This document shows positions 52,243-62,810 of a DNA stretch of 64,000 nt, piece by piece; the first letter of the stretch is position 1, and every line of letters begins with the position of its first letter. This DNA is from Larkinella rosea (lineage in GTDB: Bacteria; Bacteroidota; Bacteroidia; Cytophagales; Spirosomataceae). The notes beneath the pieces were generated by a model, which had not been told where the DNA came from, did not search any database, and saw only the letters and a program-made list of their open reading frames with translations. Location: the NCBI RefSeq assembly GCF_003858635.1, contig NZ_RQJO01000015.1, positions 558,001 to 622,000 on the forward strand, written 5' to 3'. The translations under genes were made by a program, and so were the position numbers.

Positions 52243-53265
52243 ATGAAGTACGTATTCACCACTCTCCTGATGCTGTTCGCTAGCCTGGCATGGGCCGCTC
52301 CCGAACGTTCGAAAGCTGATTCATTAGTTATTTTATTCGGGAACAAAACCCGTCTGGTGATTCACTCCAACGACAAGGCAGGAATCCGACAGCTGTCCAA
52401 TTACGACATCAACAAAATTATCCGCGACATGGGCATGAAACTGGATTCTGCCAAAGCGGGCGAAACGTTCGTTGTCATCGACGAAAATCGGGTGCAGCGG
52501 TATTTGCAGGACACGGTTTTGGTCGTAACCCAACGCGACGGCGAAGTGCAGGTAACCATCAAGGAGTCCGAAGGTCGACGCTATGATAGCTCCGATAATA
52601 ACCACGAGTCGGACTGGTCGAGCCGCAACAAAAACCGCCGTCGGAAAAATGACAATTGGGATATTGGCGCCGATGGGGGCGGTATTGGACTGAACACGCT
52701 GGTAGAGAAAAGTGCAAATCCGAATTATCCCAAGGAGAGCTACCAGTTACGGCCGTTGGGTTCGCGCTACATCAGTCTGGCATTGAGCCAGATGCCAACC
52801 ATTGCCCGTAGCCAGCATGTTGCGTTCAAGCTCTTTTACGGGTTGGAGGTCTCATGGAATAATTATATGTTTCAGAATGATGTGATTGCTCAGAAAAACC
52901 CAAACGGGGTTATCTTCGCGGATGCTGGACGGGATTTGAAAAAGAGCAAGCTGACGGTCTGCTCGGTGAATCTGCCGGTTGTGCCGCGGCTCAGTTTTTA
53001 CAACAACAACGGTCGCAAAGTGGGACATCTGGGCTTTGGCGGCTACGTCGGTTACCGGGTCGACAGTTATACGAAGATCAAGGAAACGGATAGCAACAAG
53101 GAGCGGCAGCACTCGGATTTTCACCTGAATGATTTCCGCTACGGGGTGATTGCGCACATTGGCGTGGCCCGAACCAACTTTTTTATCAAGTATGACCTCA
53201 ACTCCATGTTCAAAACGGATAAGGGTCCGGACGTTCGGGCACTGAGTTTTGGCATCGGTTTATAA
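52243..53265 (+). CDS. Outer-membrane beta-barrel-like protein
   Basis: 340 residues from the start at 52243. A signal peptide (MKYVFTTLLMLFASLAWA) is followed by a soluble part with a basic Asn/Arg/Lys-rich stretch (about 120-140), then alternating amphipathic beta strands to the final aromatic/hydrophobic ending (ALSFGIGL), typical of barrels of the PorT/OmpW type. It lies 7 bases after the anti-sigma-like gene, suggesting it is the envelope part of the sigma unit. The ORF is open upstream to 52102 but lacks a leader there. Confidence 0.65.
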   Translation: MKYVFTTLLMLFASLAWAAPERSKADSLVILFGNKTRLVIHSNDKAGIRQLSNYDINKIIRDMGMKLDSAKAGETFVVIDENRVQRYLQDTVLVVTQRDGEVQVTIKESEGRRYDSSDNNHESDWSSRNKNRRRKNDNWDIGADGGGIGLNTLVEKSANPNYPKESYQLRPLGSRYISLALSQMPTIARSQHVAFKLFYGLEVSWNNYMFQNDVIAQKNPNGVIFADAGRDLKKSKLTVCSVNLPVVPRLSFYNNNGRKVGHLGFGGYVGYRVDSYTKIKETDSNKERQHSDFHLNDFRYGVIAHIGVARTNFFIKYDLNSMFKTDKGPDVRALSFGIGL

Positions 53266-53280
53266 ATAATCTTTCCGTGA

Positions 53281-53316
53281 AAAAACCGCCCTTGATGCAA
53301 TCAGGTGGCGGTTTTT
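53281..53316 (+). terminator. Terminator of the sigma factor operon
   Basis: AAAAACCGCC (53281-53290) pairs with GGCGGTTTTT (53307-53316). An inner TTGAT/ATCAG pair strengthens the hairpin, and a T tract follows. Confidence 0.8.
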
Positions 53317-53361
53317 GTTTGCTGCTAACTGAACCGGCCTAAATTTATTTTAAGTGAATAG

Positions 53362-53391
53362 TTGACTTAGCAAAAAAAGCATGTAATTTTG
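53362..53391 (+). promoter_or_regulatory. Promoter of the tRNA-Tyr/Gly/Thr-tuf unit
   Basis: TTG (53362-53364), exactly 19 bases and TAATTTTG (53384-53391): a full consensus match about 60 bases before tRNA-Tyr. Confidence 0.7.
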
Positions 53392-53452
53392 CAACTCCAT
53401 TGGCAGAAGTGCTGATTGAGAGACGTCAAAAAGTGCTTTTTAAGGGCTGAAA

Positions 53453-53535
53453 GGGGAGTTTCCAGAGTGGCCAAATGGATCAGACTGTAAATCTGCTGGC
53501 GTACGCCTTCGGAGGTTCGAATCCTCCACTCCCCA
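53453..53535 (+). tRNA. tRNA-Tyr (GTA)
   Basis: 83 bases with the long variable arm of class II tRNAs. Acceptor GGGGAGT with ACTCCCC, anticodon GTA, T loop GTTCGAATC. No encoded CCA. Confidence 0.95.
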
Positions 53536-53557
53536 CAAACAGTTAATAAATAGTTTA

Positions 53558-53603
53558 TAGTTTTAAGTTTATCGTTTAATCAGAAATAATAAACTTGAGA
53601 CTA
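53558..53603. repeat. Inverted repeat between tRNA-Tyr and tRNA-Gly
   Basis: TAGTTTTAAGTTTAT (53558-53572) and ATAAACTTGAGACTA (53589-53603) are complementary with two mismatches over 15 bases; the flank is similar A/T-rich phrase repeats. Confidence 0.5.
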
Positions 53604-53609
53604 ACAAAA

Positions 53610-53685
53610 GCGGGAGTAGCTCATTTGGTAGAGCGGTAGCCTTCCAAGCTTCAGGTGGCCGGTTCGAGCCCGGTCTCCCGCTCCA
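53610..53685 (+). tRNA. tRNA-Gly (TCC)
   Basis: Acceptor GCGGGAG with CTCCCGC, anticodon TCC, T loop GTTCGAGCC, discriminator T, and CCA encoded at 53683-53685. Confidence 0.95.
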
Positions 53686-53688
53686 GAT

Positions 53689-53746
53689 AATGAATAGTGT
53701 ACGATGGATATGACGAGTCAATCATTTTCATTTTACATTATTCATT
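53689..53746. repeat. Inverted repeat between tRNA-Gly and tRNA-Thr
   Basis: AATGAATAGTGTACGATG (53689-53706) and CATTTTACATTATTCATT (53729-53746) pair over 18 bases with three mismatches. Confidence 0.55.
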
Positions 53747-53769
53747 TGTCGTAGTAGTCAGTAAAAAAA

Positions 53770-53841
<72 letters not shown>

Positions 53842-53901
53842 CTGAAACGGCTAAATTTTAAACAATAATAATTAACCAGTTCAATTTAAGCTTATCCAAC
53901 A

Positions 53902-55089
53902 ATGGCTAAAGAAAATTTTGACCGTTCCAAGCCGCACGTCAATATTGGTACGATTGGTCACGTTGACCACGGTAAGACGACCCTGACCGCTGCCATCACG
54001 AAAGTGTTGTCAGAAAAAGGTTTGGCCGAAAAACGCGACTTCTCGTCAATTGACAACGCACCGGAAGAAAGAGAGCGTGGTATTACGATCAATACTTCGC
54101 ACGTAGAATATCAGACGACCAACCGTCACTATGCACACGTTGACTGCCCAGGCCACGCTGACTATGTGAAAAACATGGTTACGGGTGCGGCTCAGATGGA
54201 CGGTGCCATTCTGGTTGTAGCTGCTACTGACGGCCCAATGCCCCAGACTCGCGAGCACATCCTGCTGGCCCGTCAGGTAGGTGTACCTCAGCTGGTTGTT
54301 TTCATGAACAAAGTGGATATGGTCGACGATCCGGAACTTCTGGAACTCGTTGAAATGGAAATCCGCGAACTGCTGAGCTTCTATGAATATGATGGTGACA
54401 ACATTCCGGTTATCCAGGGTTCTGCTTTGGGTGGTCTGAACGGCGACGCCAAATGGGTTGCAACCATCGAAGATTTGATGGCCAACGTTGATAGCTACAT
54501 CCCACTGCCTCCACGTCAGACGGAACTTCCGTTCCTGATGCCGGTAGAAGACGTATTCTCGATCACTGGTCGTGGTACGGTTGCTACGGGCCGTATCGAG
54601 CGCGGAATCATCAACTCTGGCGAGCAGGTTGAAATTCTGGGTATGGGTGCAGAAAACCTGAAATCCGTTGTAACGGGTGTTGAAATGTTCCGGAAAATTC
54701 TGGACCGTGGCGAAGCCGGTGACAACGTAGGTCTGCTGTTGCGGGGTATTGAAAAAACCGATATCCGTCGTGGTATGGTTATTTGCAAGCCCGGTTCCGT
54801 AAAACCGCATGCCAAATTCAAAGCTGAAGTTTATGTTCTGTCGAAAGAAGAAGGTGGTCGTCACACGCCATTCTTTAATAAATACCGTCCGCAGTTCTAC
54901 TTCCGTACCACGGACGTAACGGGTGAAATTTCACTGCCCGCCAACGTTGAGATGGTAATGCCCGGTGATAACATCACGATTGAAGTTCAGCTGATCAACA
55001 AGATCGCCATGGAGAAAGGTCTGCGTTTCGCTATTCGCGAAGGTGGCCGGACAGTTGGTGCAGGTCAGGTAACGGAAATCCTCGACTAA
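53902..55089 (+). CDS. tuf: Elongation factor Tu
   Basis: 395 residues, GTPase that brings aminoacyl-tRNA to the ribosome. G1 GHVDHGKTT near residue 19, [13 protein letters not shown]3 [13 protein letters not shown]4 NKVD near 136 and the C-terminal domains II and III. It is 60 bases after tRNA-Thr and followed by a strong terminator. Confidence 0.98.
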   Translation: MAKENFDRSKPHVNIGTIGHVDHGKTTLTAAITKVLSEKGLAEKRDFSSIDNAPEERERGITINTSHVEYQTTNRHYAHVDCPGHADYVKNMVTGAAQMDGAILVVAATDGPMPQTREHILLARQVGVPQLVVFMNKVDMVDDPELLELVEMEIRELLSFYEYDGDNIPVIQGSALGGLNGDAKWVATIEDLMANVDSYIPLPPRQTELPFLMPVEDVFSITGRGTVATGRIERGIINSGEQVEILGMGAENLKSVVTGVEMFRKILDRGEAGDNVGLLLRGIEKTDIRRGMVICKPGSVKPHAKFKAEVYVLSKEEGGRHTPFFNKYRPQFYFRTTDVTGEISLPANVEMVMPGDNITIEVQLINKIAMEKGLRFAIREGGRTVGAGQVTEILD

Positions 55090-55105
55090 TACAAGGCAAT
55101 TCTGA

Positions 55106-55141
55106 CAAGTGCATTTCTTTCGGGGAATGCACTTGTTTTTT
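55106..55141 (+). terminator. Terminator of tuf
   Basis: CAAGTGCATT (55106-55115) pairs perfectly with AATGCACTTG (55126-55135), then TTTTTT. The last three bases of the stem (TTG, 55133-55135) are also the -33 element of the next promoter. Confidence 0.88.
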
Positions 55142-55161
55142 CTGAATATTTAGTAACTTTG
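55133..55161 (+). promoter_or_regulatory. Promoter of tRNA-Trp-secE-nusG
   Basis: TTG (55133-55135), an 18-base spacer and TAACTTTG (55154-55161), a consensus -7 element, overlapping the tuf terminator. Confidence 0.65.
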
Positions 55162-55184
55162 CAGTCCGTTTCGGCGGGCAAACC

Positions 55185-55256
55185 AGTAGAAAGAGAAAAG
55201 AGATAAGATAAAAGACCTGTTCTAATCTTTTGTCTTACGTCTTTTCTCTTTCTACT
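55185..55256. repeat. Inverted repeat between tuf and tRNA-Trp
   Basis: AGTAGAAAGAGAAAAGA (55185-55201) and its exact complement (55240-55256) surround a 38-base middle with further partial complementarity. It lies within the predicted leader of tRNA-Trp. Confidence 0.6.
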
Positions 55257-55264
55257 AATTAAAA

Positions 55265-55338
55265 ACGGGTGTAGTTCAAGGGTAGAATAGCGGTCTCCAA
55301 AACCGTTGATGGGAGTTCGAATCTCTCCACCCGTGCCA
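55265..55338 (+). tRNA. tRNA-Trp (CCA)
   Basis: Acceptor ACGGGTG with CACCCGT, anticodon CCA in loop CTCCAAA, T loop GTTCGAATC, discriminator G, CCA encoded at 55336-55338. Confidence 0.94.
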
Positions 55339-55350
55339 ATCACATCACAG

Positions 55351-55542
55351 ATGGACAAGGTTACCTCATTTCTGAAGGACTCCTGGGAGGAGGTTCAGCA
55401 CAATGTTACATGGCCAAAGTTTGGCGATCTGCAATCCAGCTCGTCACTGGTCTTGATTGCATCGCTGATTTTTGCACTACTGGTAGGTGGCATCGATTTT
55501 TTGTTTGAGAACGCGCTGAATCTCTTTTATCAGTCGTTCTGA
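55351..55542 (+). CDS. secE: Preprotein translocase subunit SecE
   Basis: 63 residues, single membrane segment (about 32-52) after a charged cytoplasmic helix with EEVQHNVTWPKF, the SecE signature. Clamps SecY in the translocon. The start is 12 bases after the encoded CCA of tRNA-Trp; the frame is open slightly upstream inside the tRNA gene, which is not coding. Confidence 0.93.
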   Translation: MDKVTSFLKDSWEEVQHNVTWPKFGDLQSSSSLVLIASLIFALLVGGIDFLFENALNLFYQSF

Positions 55543-55620
55543 TGCCTGGTCATAATTGTCGCTGTGTGATTCAATCGTAGTAATCATAGAGTAGCAATTA
55601 CAAATCGTAACGAAATCACG

Positions 55621-56178
55621 ATGGAAAGCGGAATAAAATGGTATGTCGTCCGGGCCATTTCAGGTCAGGAGAAGAAGGTCAAGTCTTATCTGGAAAACGA
55701 AATTACCAGACAAGGGTTGGGTGACTTTGTTCCACAGATTCTGATTCCATCCGAGAAAGTATACGAAATGCGGAATGGCAAAAAGCGGGTTCGTGAGAAA
55801 ACGTTCTTTCCGGGCTACATTTTAATTTCCGCCGATCTCTCCAATGGGGAAGTCTCGCACTTAATTACCAGCATGCCCGGTGTTCTGGGTTTTCTGGGAA
55901 ACGCCAACGGTCCGACCAAAATACCGGTTCCGTTGCGGCAGGCCGAGGTGAACCGGATTTTAGGTAAAGTTGATGAAATTACCCAGGAAGTGGCTGCGCC
56001 CACGGTGTCCTTCCTGAAAGGAGAGTCGGTCAAAGTGGTTGATGGCCCGTTCAGTGGTTTTATCGGAACCGTCGAAGAAGTGTTCGACGAACGGAAGAAA
56101 CTGAATGTGGTAGTCAAAATTTTCGGTAGAAATACCCCTGTAGAGCTGAGTTACGCACAAGTAGAAAAGGAAAATTAA
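55621..56178 (+). CDS. nusG: Transcription termination/antitermination factor NusG
   Basis: 185 residues. The NGN domain (about 4-115; WYVVRAISGQEKKV, FFPGYILI) and the KOW domain (about 130-185; VKVVDGPFSGFIGTVEEV). Binds RNA polymerase to control pausing and couples it to the ribosome. 78 bases after secE. Confidence 0.96.
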   Translation: MESGIKWYVVRAISGQEKKVKSYLENEITRQGLGDFVPQILIPSEKVYEMRNGKKRVREKTFFPGYILISADLSNGEVSHLITSMPGVLGFLGNANGPTKIPVPLRQAEVNRILGKVDEITQEVAAPTVSFLKGESVKVVDGPFSGFIGTVEEVFDERKKLNVVVKIFGRNTPVELSYAQVEKEN

Positions 56179-56266
56179 AAACTGGCTATGCCCGAGACAA
56201 TGCCGTCGTATGCTTCCCACTGGACGGACAGTCATTCGCAGGGCTTAGCGTAACAAACCAGAAGCA

Positions 56267-56710
56267 ATGGCAAAAGAAGTAGTTGGCTACGTAAAATTGC
56301 AGGTGAAGGGTGCTGCGGCCAATCCCTCTCCTCCGATCGGACCAGCGCTGGGTTCCAAAGGTTTAAATATCATGGAATTCTGCAAGCAGTTCAACGGACG
56401 GACGCAGGACAAAGCGGGCATGATTCTGCCGGTACTGATTACGTACTACAAAGACAAATCGTTTGAATTTGTCATCAAAACACCGCCTGCACCCATCCTG
56501 TTGATGGAGGCTGCCAAAGTAAAAACCGCATCGGCTCAGCCGAACCGGAACAAAGTTGGCTCAGTAACCTGGGATCAAGTTCGGCAGATTGCTGAAACGA
56601 AAATGCCGGATCTGAACGCCTTTACCATCGAATCAGCGATGAAGATGATTGCCGGTACCGCCCGGAGTATGGGTATTACGGTATCGGGGAAAGCTCCCTG
56701 GGACAATTAA
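56267..56710 (+). CDS. rplK: 50S ribosomal protein L11
   Basis: 147 residues; [22 protein letters not shown] and the C-terminal RNA-binding domain ending [10 protein letters not shown] are standard. Begins 88 bases after nusG, where an L1-binding leader would be expected in many bacteria; I cannot confirm the structure by eye. Confidence 0.97.
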   Translation: MAKEVVGYVKLQVKGAAANPSPPIGPALGSKGLNIMEFCKQFNGRTQDKAGMILPVLITYYKDKSFEFVIKTPPAPILLMEAAKVKTASAQPNRNKVGSVTWDQVRQIAETKMPDLNAFTIESAMKMIAGTARSMGITVSGKAPWDN

Positions 56711-56737
56711 TTTCAGCAGTCAAATTCAGAGAAGATA

Positions 56738-57436
56738 ATGGGAAAATTGACTAAAAAACAAAAGGATGCTCTGAGCAAATACGAAGCTGCGAAAGAGTAC
56801 TCATTGGCGCAGGCTGCCGAGATTTTAAAGACAATCTCGTATACGAAGTTTGATGCTTCAGTGGACATCGACGTTCGGTTGGGCGTTGATCCCCGGAAAG
56901 CAGATCAAATGGTACGGGGTGTAGCTACGTTGCCACACGGTACGGGTAAAACCGTTCGCGTGCTGGTATTGTGCACACCGGATAAAGAAGCCGAAGCGAA
57001 AGAAGCCGGTGCTGATTTCGTTGGTTTGGACGATTACATTACGAAAATCGAACAAGGCTGGACGGACGTCGACGTGATCATCACGATGCCGAACGTGATG
57101 GCCAAAGTTGGTAAACTGGGCCGGGTGCTGGGTCCGCGCGGATTGATGCCAAACCCCAAGTCGGGTACGGTAACGCCGGAAGTGGGCAAGGCGGTTCGTG
57201 AAGTGAAAGCCGGTAAAATTGACTTCAAAGTCGATAAATTCGGAATCATTCACGCCGGTATTGGTAAAGTATCGTTCGACCCGGATAAGCTGGCCGAAAA
57301 TGCACAGGAAATTATTGCAACCCTGCTGCGGTTGAAGCCTTCGTCTTCGAAAGGTACGTATGTAAGAACGATTCATTTGTCAAGCACGATGAGTCCGAGT
57401 GTGGTAATTGATAAAACGACGGTATCAGGACTGTAA
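56738..57436 (+). CDS. rplA: 50S ribosomal protein L1
   Basis: 232 residues; [20 protein letters not shown] and [10 protein letters not shown] are diagnostic. Usually also a translational repressor of its own operon. Stop codon one base before the rplJ start. Confidence 0.97.
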   Translation: MGKLTKKQKDALSKYEAAKEYSLAQAAEILKTISYTKFDASVDIDVRLGVDPRKADQMVRGVATLPHGTGKTVRVLVLCTPDKEAEAKEAGADFVGLDDYITKIEQGWTDVDVIITMPNVMAKVGKLGRVLGPRGLMPNPKSGTVTPEVGKAVREVKAGKIDFKVDKFGIIHAGIGKVSFDPDKLAENAQEIIATLLRLKPSSSKGTYVRTIHLSSTMSPSVVIDKTTVSGL

Positions 57437-57437
57437 C

Positions 57438-57974
57438 ATGACACGGGAAGAAAAAGGAGCAATTATTGAGGAACTGAGCGAGAAGTTCAAGACGGTTCCC
57501 TACTTCTATATCACCGATGCCAGTGGCATGTCGGTTGCCGAAGTAAACAAACTGCGTCGGATGTGCTTTGAACAGGGCATCGAGTACAAGGTTATTAAAA
57601 ACACGCTGATCAGAAAAGCACTGGAAACTCTGGATACTGACTATACCTCCTTCGACGGAACGGTATTGGCGGGATTCTCCGGTGTCATGTTCCACGCTGA
57701 GTCGGGTAAAGTACCGGCGAAACTGATCAAACAATACCGTAAAGAAGCCGGTAACGATAAGCTGAAGCTGAAAGGGGCATCGGTCGACTACAGCCTGTTC
57801 ATTGGTCACGACCAATTGGAGACGCTGTTGACGCTGAAAACCAAGAACGAACTGATCGGTGACGTTATTGGATTGCTGCAATCGCCTGCCAAAAATGTTA
57901 TTTCTGGCTTGCAAAGTGGTGGCAATATTCTGGCCGGTTTACTTAAAACACTCTCGGAGCGCGAAGCAGCTTAA
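57438..57974 (+). CDS. rplJ: 50S ribosomal protein L10
   Basis: 178 residues from the start at 57438 (MTREEKGAIIEELSEKF). The stalk base that carries L7/L12. The longer reading frame from 57408 overlaps rplA and is not needed. No clear separate leader for the usual L10 autoregulation. Confidence 0.95.
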   Translation: MTREEKGAIIEELSEKFKTVPYFYITDASGMSVAEVNKLRRMCFEQGIEYKVIKNTLIRKALETLDTDYTSFDGTVLAGFSGVMFHAESGKVPAKLIKQYRKEAGNDKLKLKGASVDYSLFIGHDQLETLLTLKTKNELIGDVIGLLQSPAKNVISGLQSGGNILAGLLKTLSEREAA

Positions 57975-58057
57975 TGCCCGCGAATTCGAAGAAATGCGGC
58001 TAAAACCGTAAGTATATTTTTAATCAATTTTGTAACAATCTAATCAAGAATACGAAA

Positions 58058-58438
58058 ATGGCAGATTTGAAAGCGTTCGCGGAGCAGCTTGTCAACCTGA
58101 CGGTAAAAGAAGTTAACGAACTGGCTGCTATTCTGAAAGACGAATACGGCATCGAACCAGCAGCAGCAGCACCGGTAATGGTAGCTGGTGGTGGTGGCGG
58201 TGAAGAAGTGGCAGCCGCTCCTGAGAAAACGTCTTTTGACGTGATCCTGAAAGCAGCCGGCGCCAGCAAACTGGCCGTTGTGAAACTGGTAAAAGACCTG
58301 ACGGGTCTGGGCCTGAAAGAAGCCAAAGAATTGGTTGATACAGCTCCGAAACCGGTGAAAGAAGGTGTTGCGAAAGACGAAGCCGAAGCGCTGCGCAAGC
58401 AACTGGAAGAAGCCGGAGCAGAAGTTGAAGTGAAATAA
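58058..58438 (+). CDS. rplL: 50S ribosomal protein L7/L12
   Basis: 126 residues: N-terminal dimer helix ([20 protein letters not shown]), Ala/Gly/Val hinge, and the C-terminal factor-binding domain ([31 protein letters not shown]). Confidence 0.97.
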   Translation: MADLKAFAEQLVNLTVKEVNELAAILKDEYGIEPAAAAPVMVAGGGGGEEVAAAPEKTSFDVILKAAGASKLAVVKLVKDLTGLGLKEAKELVDTAPKPVKEGVAKDEAEALRKQLEEAGAEVEVK

Positions 58439-58472
58439 CCCTGCTTAGGGAATCACATTCTCCCCCGGGAAT

Positions 58473-58497
58473 AGGCCTGGCATTAGTCAGGTCTTTT
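58473..58497 (+). terminator. Attenuator-like hairpin between rplL and rpoB
   Basis: AGGCCTG (58473-58479) pairs with CAGGTCT (58488-58494), with a T-rich tail. Partial termination here would set the ratio of ribosomal protein to polymerase; that role is inference. The rest of the 200-base spacer shows no clear promoter. Confidence 0.5.
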
Positions 58498-58638
58498 CCT
58501 GTTTGGGGAGTTTTGCGCTGTACATAAGGAAAAGCAAACTATTTTCCTGTATATTATGTTGTCCGTTTACACCCTTTTATAGATTAGAAGTGTACGGACG
58601 AATTAGTCTCGATCACTACAACTAAACGCAACGAAGTC

Positions 58639-61600
58639 TTGGCTACGAAAACAACCACGCGTATAAGCTTTGCGAAAATCAAACCAGTGATCGAATATCC
58701 GGATTTTTTGGATGTTCAGATACAATCTTTCCAAGATTTTTTTCAGTTAGACACCCCTTCTGATAATCGTTCGAAAGAAGGTTTGTTTAAAGTTTTTCAA
58801 GAAAATTTTCCGATTTCCGACTCCCGCGAAAATTTCGTACTGGAGTTTATCGATTATTCGGTTGATCCTCCGAAATACTCCGTCGATGAGTGTATCGATC
58901 GGGGGTTGACGTATTCGGTGCCGCTGAAAGCGAAGTTGCGGCTTTCGTGTAATGACGCGGACAACGAAGATTTCGAGACCATCGAGCAGGAGGTATTCTT
59001 AGGAAATATTCCGTACATGACGGCGAAAGGTTCGTTTGTCATTAACGGAGCCGAGCGGGTAATTGTTTCGCAATTGCACCGTTCACCGGGCGTGTTCTTC
59101 TCCATGAGCAAGCACACCAACGGGACTAAATTGTATTCAGCACGGATTATTCCGTTCAAAGGATCGTGGATTGAATTCTCGACCGACGTCAATAACGTCA
59201 TGTATGCCTACATCGACCGGAAAAAGAAATTCCCGGTAACGACGTTGCTGCGTGCCATTGGTTTTGGGTCAGATAAAGAAATCCTGGACCTGTTCGGATT
59301 ATCTGAAGAAATACCGGCTACGCCGGCGAACCTGAAAAAAGTAGTGGGCCGTCGGCTGGCTGCGCGGGTTTTGCGGACGTGGACGGAAGATTTTGTGGAT
59401 GAAGATACCGGTGAAGTGGTATCGATCAGCCGGAATGAGGTGTTGATGGAACGTGATTCAGTGATTGCCGCTGATCATATCGATACCATTACCGATTCAG
59501 GACAGAAATCGATCATCCTGCACAAGGAGGATATGAATGTCGCTGATTACAACATCATATACAACACGCTGCAAAAAGATAGCTCCAATTCGGAGAAGGA
59601 AGCCGTTGAGCAAATCTATCGGCAACTCCGGAACACGGAAGCGCCGGATGAGCAAACCGCCCGCGAAATCATTCAGAGTTTGTTCTTCTCGGACAAACGC
59701 TATGACTTGGGCGATGTTGGCCGCTACCGGATCAATAAAAAACTGGGTCTGGATGTGGCGCCTGACACGAAAGTATTGACGACGGAAGATATCGTTTCCA
59801 TCGTAAAATACCTGATTGGTCTGATCAACTCCAAAGCCGTTGTCGATGATATTGACCACCTGAGCAACCGGCGTGTCCGGACGGTTGGGGAGCAATTGTA
59901 CGCGCAGTTTGGTGTCGGTCTGGCGCGGATGGCGCGGACGATCAAAGAACGGATGAACGTTCGGGATAACGAAGATTTCAAACCGGTCGATTTGATTAAC
60001 GCCCGGACGCTGTCTTCGGTGATCAACTCGTTCTTCGGAACCAACCAGTTGTCGCAGTTCATGGACCAGACGAATCCGTTGGCCGAAGTAACGCACAAGC
60101 GTCGGATGTCGGCACTCGGACCCGGTGGTCTGTCGCGCGAGCGGGCCGGTTTTGAGGTTCGTGACGTTCACTACACGCACTACGGTCGTTTGTGTACGAT
60201 TGAAACGCCGGAAGGCCCGAACATCGGTTTGATTTCGTCGCTTTGCGTGTATGCGAAGGTTAATAGCATGGGCTTTATCGAAACGCCTTACCGGATCATT
60301 GATAGCGGTAAAGTGGTACCCGATACCCCGGTAAAATACCTGACGGCGGAAGAAGAAGATACGCATTACATCGCTCAGGCGAATACGCAGGTCGATACGA
60401 AAGGTACATTGACGGGTGATCGGATCAAGTCGCGTTTTGAAGGTGACTTTCCGATGTCAGAACCGTCGAGCGTCACCTACATGGATATTGCACCGAACCA
60501 GATCGTTTCGGTGGCGGCTTCGATGATTCCGTTCCTGGAACACGATGATGCCAACCGGGCGTTGATGGGCTCGAACATGCAACGTCAGGCGGTTCCCCTG
60601 CTTCGTCCACAGGCTCCGATTGTCGGAACCGGTTTGGAAGGGCGTGTGGCGATTGACTCGCGGGCTCTGGTGATTGCCGAAGAAAACGGAGTGATCGATT
60701 TCGTGGATTCCACCAAAATCGTGGTTCGCTACGATCTGGCCGACGATCAGCGGTTGATTAGTTTCGACGACGATCTGAAGACCTATAACCTGATTAAATT
60801 CCGCCGGACCAACCAGGATACCTGTATCAACCTGCGGCCGATGGTCTTGAAAGGTCAGAAAGTGAAAAAAGGCGAGCCGCTTTGCGAAGGATACGCAACG
60901 GAAGGCGGTGAACTGGCGCTGGGACGGAACATGAAGGTTGCTTTCATGCCGTGGCAGGGATATAACTTCGAGGATGCGATTGTGATTTCGGAGCGTGTTG
61001 TTCGCGAAGATATCTTTACGTCGATCCACATCGAAGAATTCGAACTCGAAGTACGGGATACCAAACGCGGTGAAGAGGAGTTAACGGCGGAAATTCCGAA
61101 CGTGTCGGAAGAAACCGTGAAAAACCTCGACGAGAATGGTATTGTTCGCGTCGGTACGGAAGTGAAGGAAGGCGACATTCTGATCGGTAAAATTACACCG
61201 AAAGGAGAGAGCGATCCGACACCGGAAGAAAAACTGCTCCGGGCCATTTTTGGCGACAAAGCCGGTGACGTGAAAGATGCTTCCAAGAAAGCACCGCCAT
61301 CATTGAAAGGTGTCGTGATCGATACGAAGCTGTTTTCCCGTCCGAACAAAGACGAACGGTCGAAACACAAGGATGAGATCAAGGCGTTGATGAAACGGTA
61401 TAGCCGGGAGTTGATCGGTGTACGTGAGCGGATGATTAACAAGATGTCGACCTTGCTGGAAGGCAAAACGTCACAGGGAATCAATCATAAATTCGGCGAT
61501 AACATCACGAGCAAGGGCGTTAAGTTTACCCGCAAGAACATTGTGGATAACCTGTTCCCCGACAAAAACCCGTATCGTGACGAAAGCAGCTATTCGGTTC

Positions 61601-62502
61601 CGGAAGAAGTCAACCTGTTGAGTGACCTCTTGATTGAAGGCTGGACAGACGATCCGCACGCGAACAAGTTGCTGACCCAGATGGTCAAAAACTACAACAA
61701 CCGCCGGAACGAAATCACCGGTCGCTTCAAGCGGGAACGTTTTACGCTGGAAGTGGGTGATGAACTGCCGGCTGGTATCGTGAAACTGGCGAAAGTCTAT
61801 GTGGCCAAAAAGCGCAAGCTGAAAGTGGGTGACAAGATGGCCGGTCGTCACGGTAACAAAGGGGTTGTGGCGCGGATCGTACGGGATGAAGACATGCCGT
61901 TCCTGGCAGACGGAACCCCGGTCGATATCGTACTGAACCCGTTGGGGGTACCTTCGCGGATGAACCTCGGTCAGATTTACGAAACCGTATTGGGCTGGGC
62001 CGGTTTGAAGTTGGGTCGCAAATACGCGACGCCGATTTTCGACGGCGCAACCGAAGACCAGGTGGTAGCGGAATTGAATGATGCCGGTTTGCCATCGTTT
62101 GGTCGGACGTATCTGCACGACGGTCTGTCGGGCGAACGTTTCGATCAGCCGGTTACCGTCGGTGTGATTTACATGCTGAAACTGGGCCACTTGGTGGATG
62201 ATAAAATGCACGCCCGTTCCATTGGGCCCTACTCACTCATTACGCAACAGCCGTTGGGTGGTAAGGCGCAGTTCGGAGGTCAGCGGTTTGGTGAAATGGA
62301 GGTTTGGGCGCTCGAAGCTTTCGGGGCATCGCACATTCTTCAGGAAATCCTGACCGTTAAATCCGATGACGTCGTGGGCCGTGCCAAAGCGTACGAAGCC
62401 ATTGTGAAAGGCGAAAATCTGCCGAAACCCAATATTCCGGAATCGTTTAACGTGTTAGTACACGAGTTACGCGGTCTGGCGCTTGAGGTAACGATGGATT
62501 AA
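58639..62502 (+). CDS. rpoB: RNA polymerase beta subunit
   Basis: 1287 residues. [40 protein letters not shown] is the rifampicin region pattern (about residues 457-497), followed by the active-site elements [15 protein letters not shown] and [21 protein letters not shown]. The start is TTG ([14 protein letters not shown]), which gives the conserved N-terminus; no ATG fits nearby. Nothing abnormal inside the gene. Confidence 0.97.
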   Translation: MATKTTTRISFAKIKPVIEYPDFLDVQIQSFQDFFQLDTPSDNRSKEGLFKVFQENFPISDSRENFVLEFIDYSVDPPKYSVDECIDRGLTYSVPLKAKLRLSCNDADNEDFETIEQEVFLGNIPYMTAKGSFVINGAERVIVSQLHRSPGVFFSMSKHTNGTKLYSARIIPFKGSWIEFSTDVNNVMYAYIDRKKKFPVTTLLRAIGFGSDKEILDLFGLSEEIPATPANLKKVVGRRLAARVLRTWTEDFVDEDTGEVVSISRNEVLMERDSVIAADHIDTITDSGQKSIILHKEDMNVADYNIIYNTLQKDSSNSEKEAVEQIYRQLRNTEAPDEQTAREIIQSLFFSDKRYDLGDVGRYRINKKLGLDVAPDTKVLTTEDIVSIVKYLIGLINSKAVVDDIDHLSNRRVRTVGEQLYAQFGVGLARMARTIKERMNVRDNEDFKPVDLINARTLSSVINSFFGTNQLSQFMDQTNPLAEVTHKRRMSALGPGGLSRERAGFEVRDVHYTHYGRLCTIETPEGPNIGLISSLCVYAKVNSMGFIETPYRIIDSGKVVPDTPVKYLTAEEEDTHYIAQANTQVDTKGTLTGDRIKSRFEGDFPMSEPSSVTYMDIAPNQIVSVAASMIPFLEHDDANRALMGSNMQRQAVPLLRPQAPIVGTGLEGRVAIDSRALVIAEENGVIDFVDSTKIVVRYDLADDQRLISFDDDLKTYNLIKFRRTNQDTCINLRPMVLKGQKVKKGEPLCEGYATEGGELALGRNMKVAFMPWQGYNFEDAIVISERVVREDIFTSIHIEEFELEVRDTKRGEEELTAEIPNVSEETVKNLDENGIVRVGTEVKEGDILIGKITPKGESDPTPEEKLLRAIFGDKAGDVKDASKKAPPSLKGVVIDTKLFSRPNKDERSKHKDEIKALMKRYSRELIGVRERMINKMSTLLEGKTSQGINHKFGDNITSKGVKFTRKNIVDNLFPDKNPYRDESSYSVPEEVNLLSDLLIEGWTDDPHANKLLTQMVKNYNNRRNEITGRFKRERFTLEVGDELPAGIVKLAKVYVAKKRKLKVGDKMAGRHGNKGVVARIVRDEDMPFLADGTPVDIVLNPLGVPSRMNLGQIYETVLGWAGLKLGRKYATPIFDGATEDQVVAELNDAGLPSFGRTYLHDGLSGERFDQPVTVGVIYMLKLGHLVDDKMHARSIGPYSLITQQPLGGKAQFGGQRFGEMEVWALEAFGASHILQEILTVKSDDVVGRAKAYEAIVKGENLPKPNIPESFNVLVHELRGLALEVTMD

Positions 62503-62606
62503 TAAAATACGGTTTTCCCGACCGGTTCAGCGGAATCGGTCGGGAATAACCAGTTGCTGAACGGATTTCTGCGTGATACTAATTACTCGTACGTTTCTGA
62601 AAGATG

Positions 62607-62648
62607 CAAGTACACGATTGACGCGCTCAATCTACGTGCTTGTTTTTT
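62607..62648 (+). terminator. Terminator-like hairpin before rpoC
   Basis: A seven-pair lower stem (CAAGTAC with GTGCTTG, one G-U, 62607-62613 with 62636-62642), a small internal loop, six upper pairs and a five-base loop, then T6 (62643-62648). Acts at most as an attenuator, because rpoC must be expressed. Confidence 0.5.
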
Positions 62649-62771
62649 ATGCATATGCGCCTTTACAATACCAAAACCGGTTTTCTTTTTCTTCCTGACG
62701 GGCGCATGGTGATTAATGGTCAGCTACAAAAAGTGTTTAGTGCGGTGGGGAATCACACCAGTGAATGTTAG
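62649..62771 (+). CDS. Hypothetical 40-residue ORF in the rpoB-rpoC spacer
   Basis: ATG at 62649, a second in-frame ATG at 62655, and stop TAG at 62769-62771. The product starts MHMRLYNTKTGFLFLPDGRM and ends with a cysteine; it has no membrane segment and no family I recognise. It begins exactly after the T tract of the hairpin above. Could be chance: no ribosome-binding signal and no proof of conservation. Confidence 0.2.
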   Translation: MHMRLYNTKTGFLFLPDGRMVINGQLQKVFSAVGNHTSEC

Positions 62772-62781
62772 GTGCGTCGAA

Positions 62782-62810
62782 TTTGTATAATCTGTTGGTG
62801 GTTAGCTTTT
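62782..62810 (+). promoter_or_regulatory. Possible rpoC promoter
   Basis: TTTG (62782-62785), 17 bases, then TAGCTTTT (62803-62810), one mismatch from TAnnTTTG, 18 bases before the rpoC start. Confidence 0.35.

Noticed and set aside
59497-60366. 289-codon minus-strand frame in rpoB
   Set aside because: Antisense to conserved rpoB; Arg/His/Gln-rich shadow composition.
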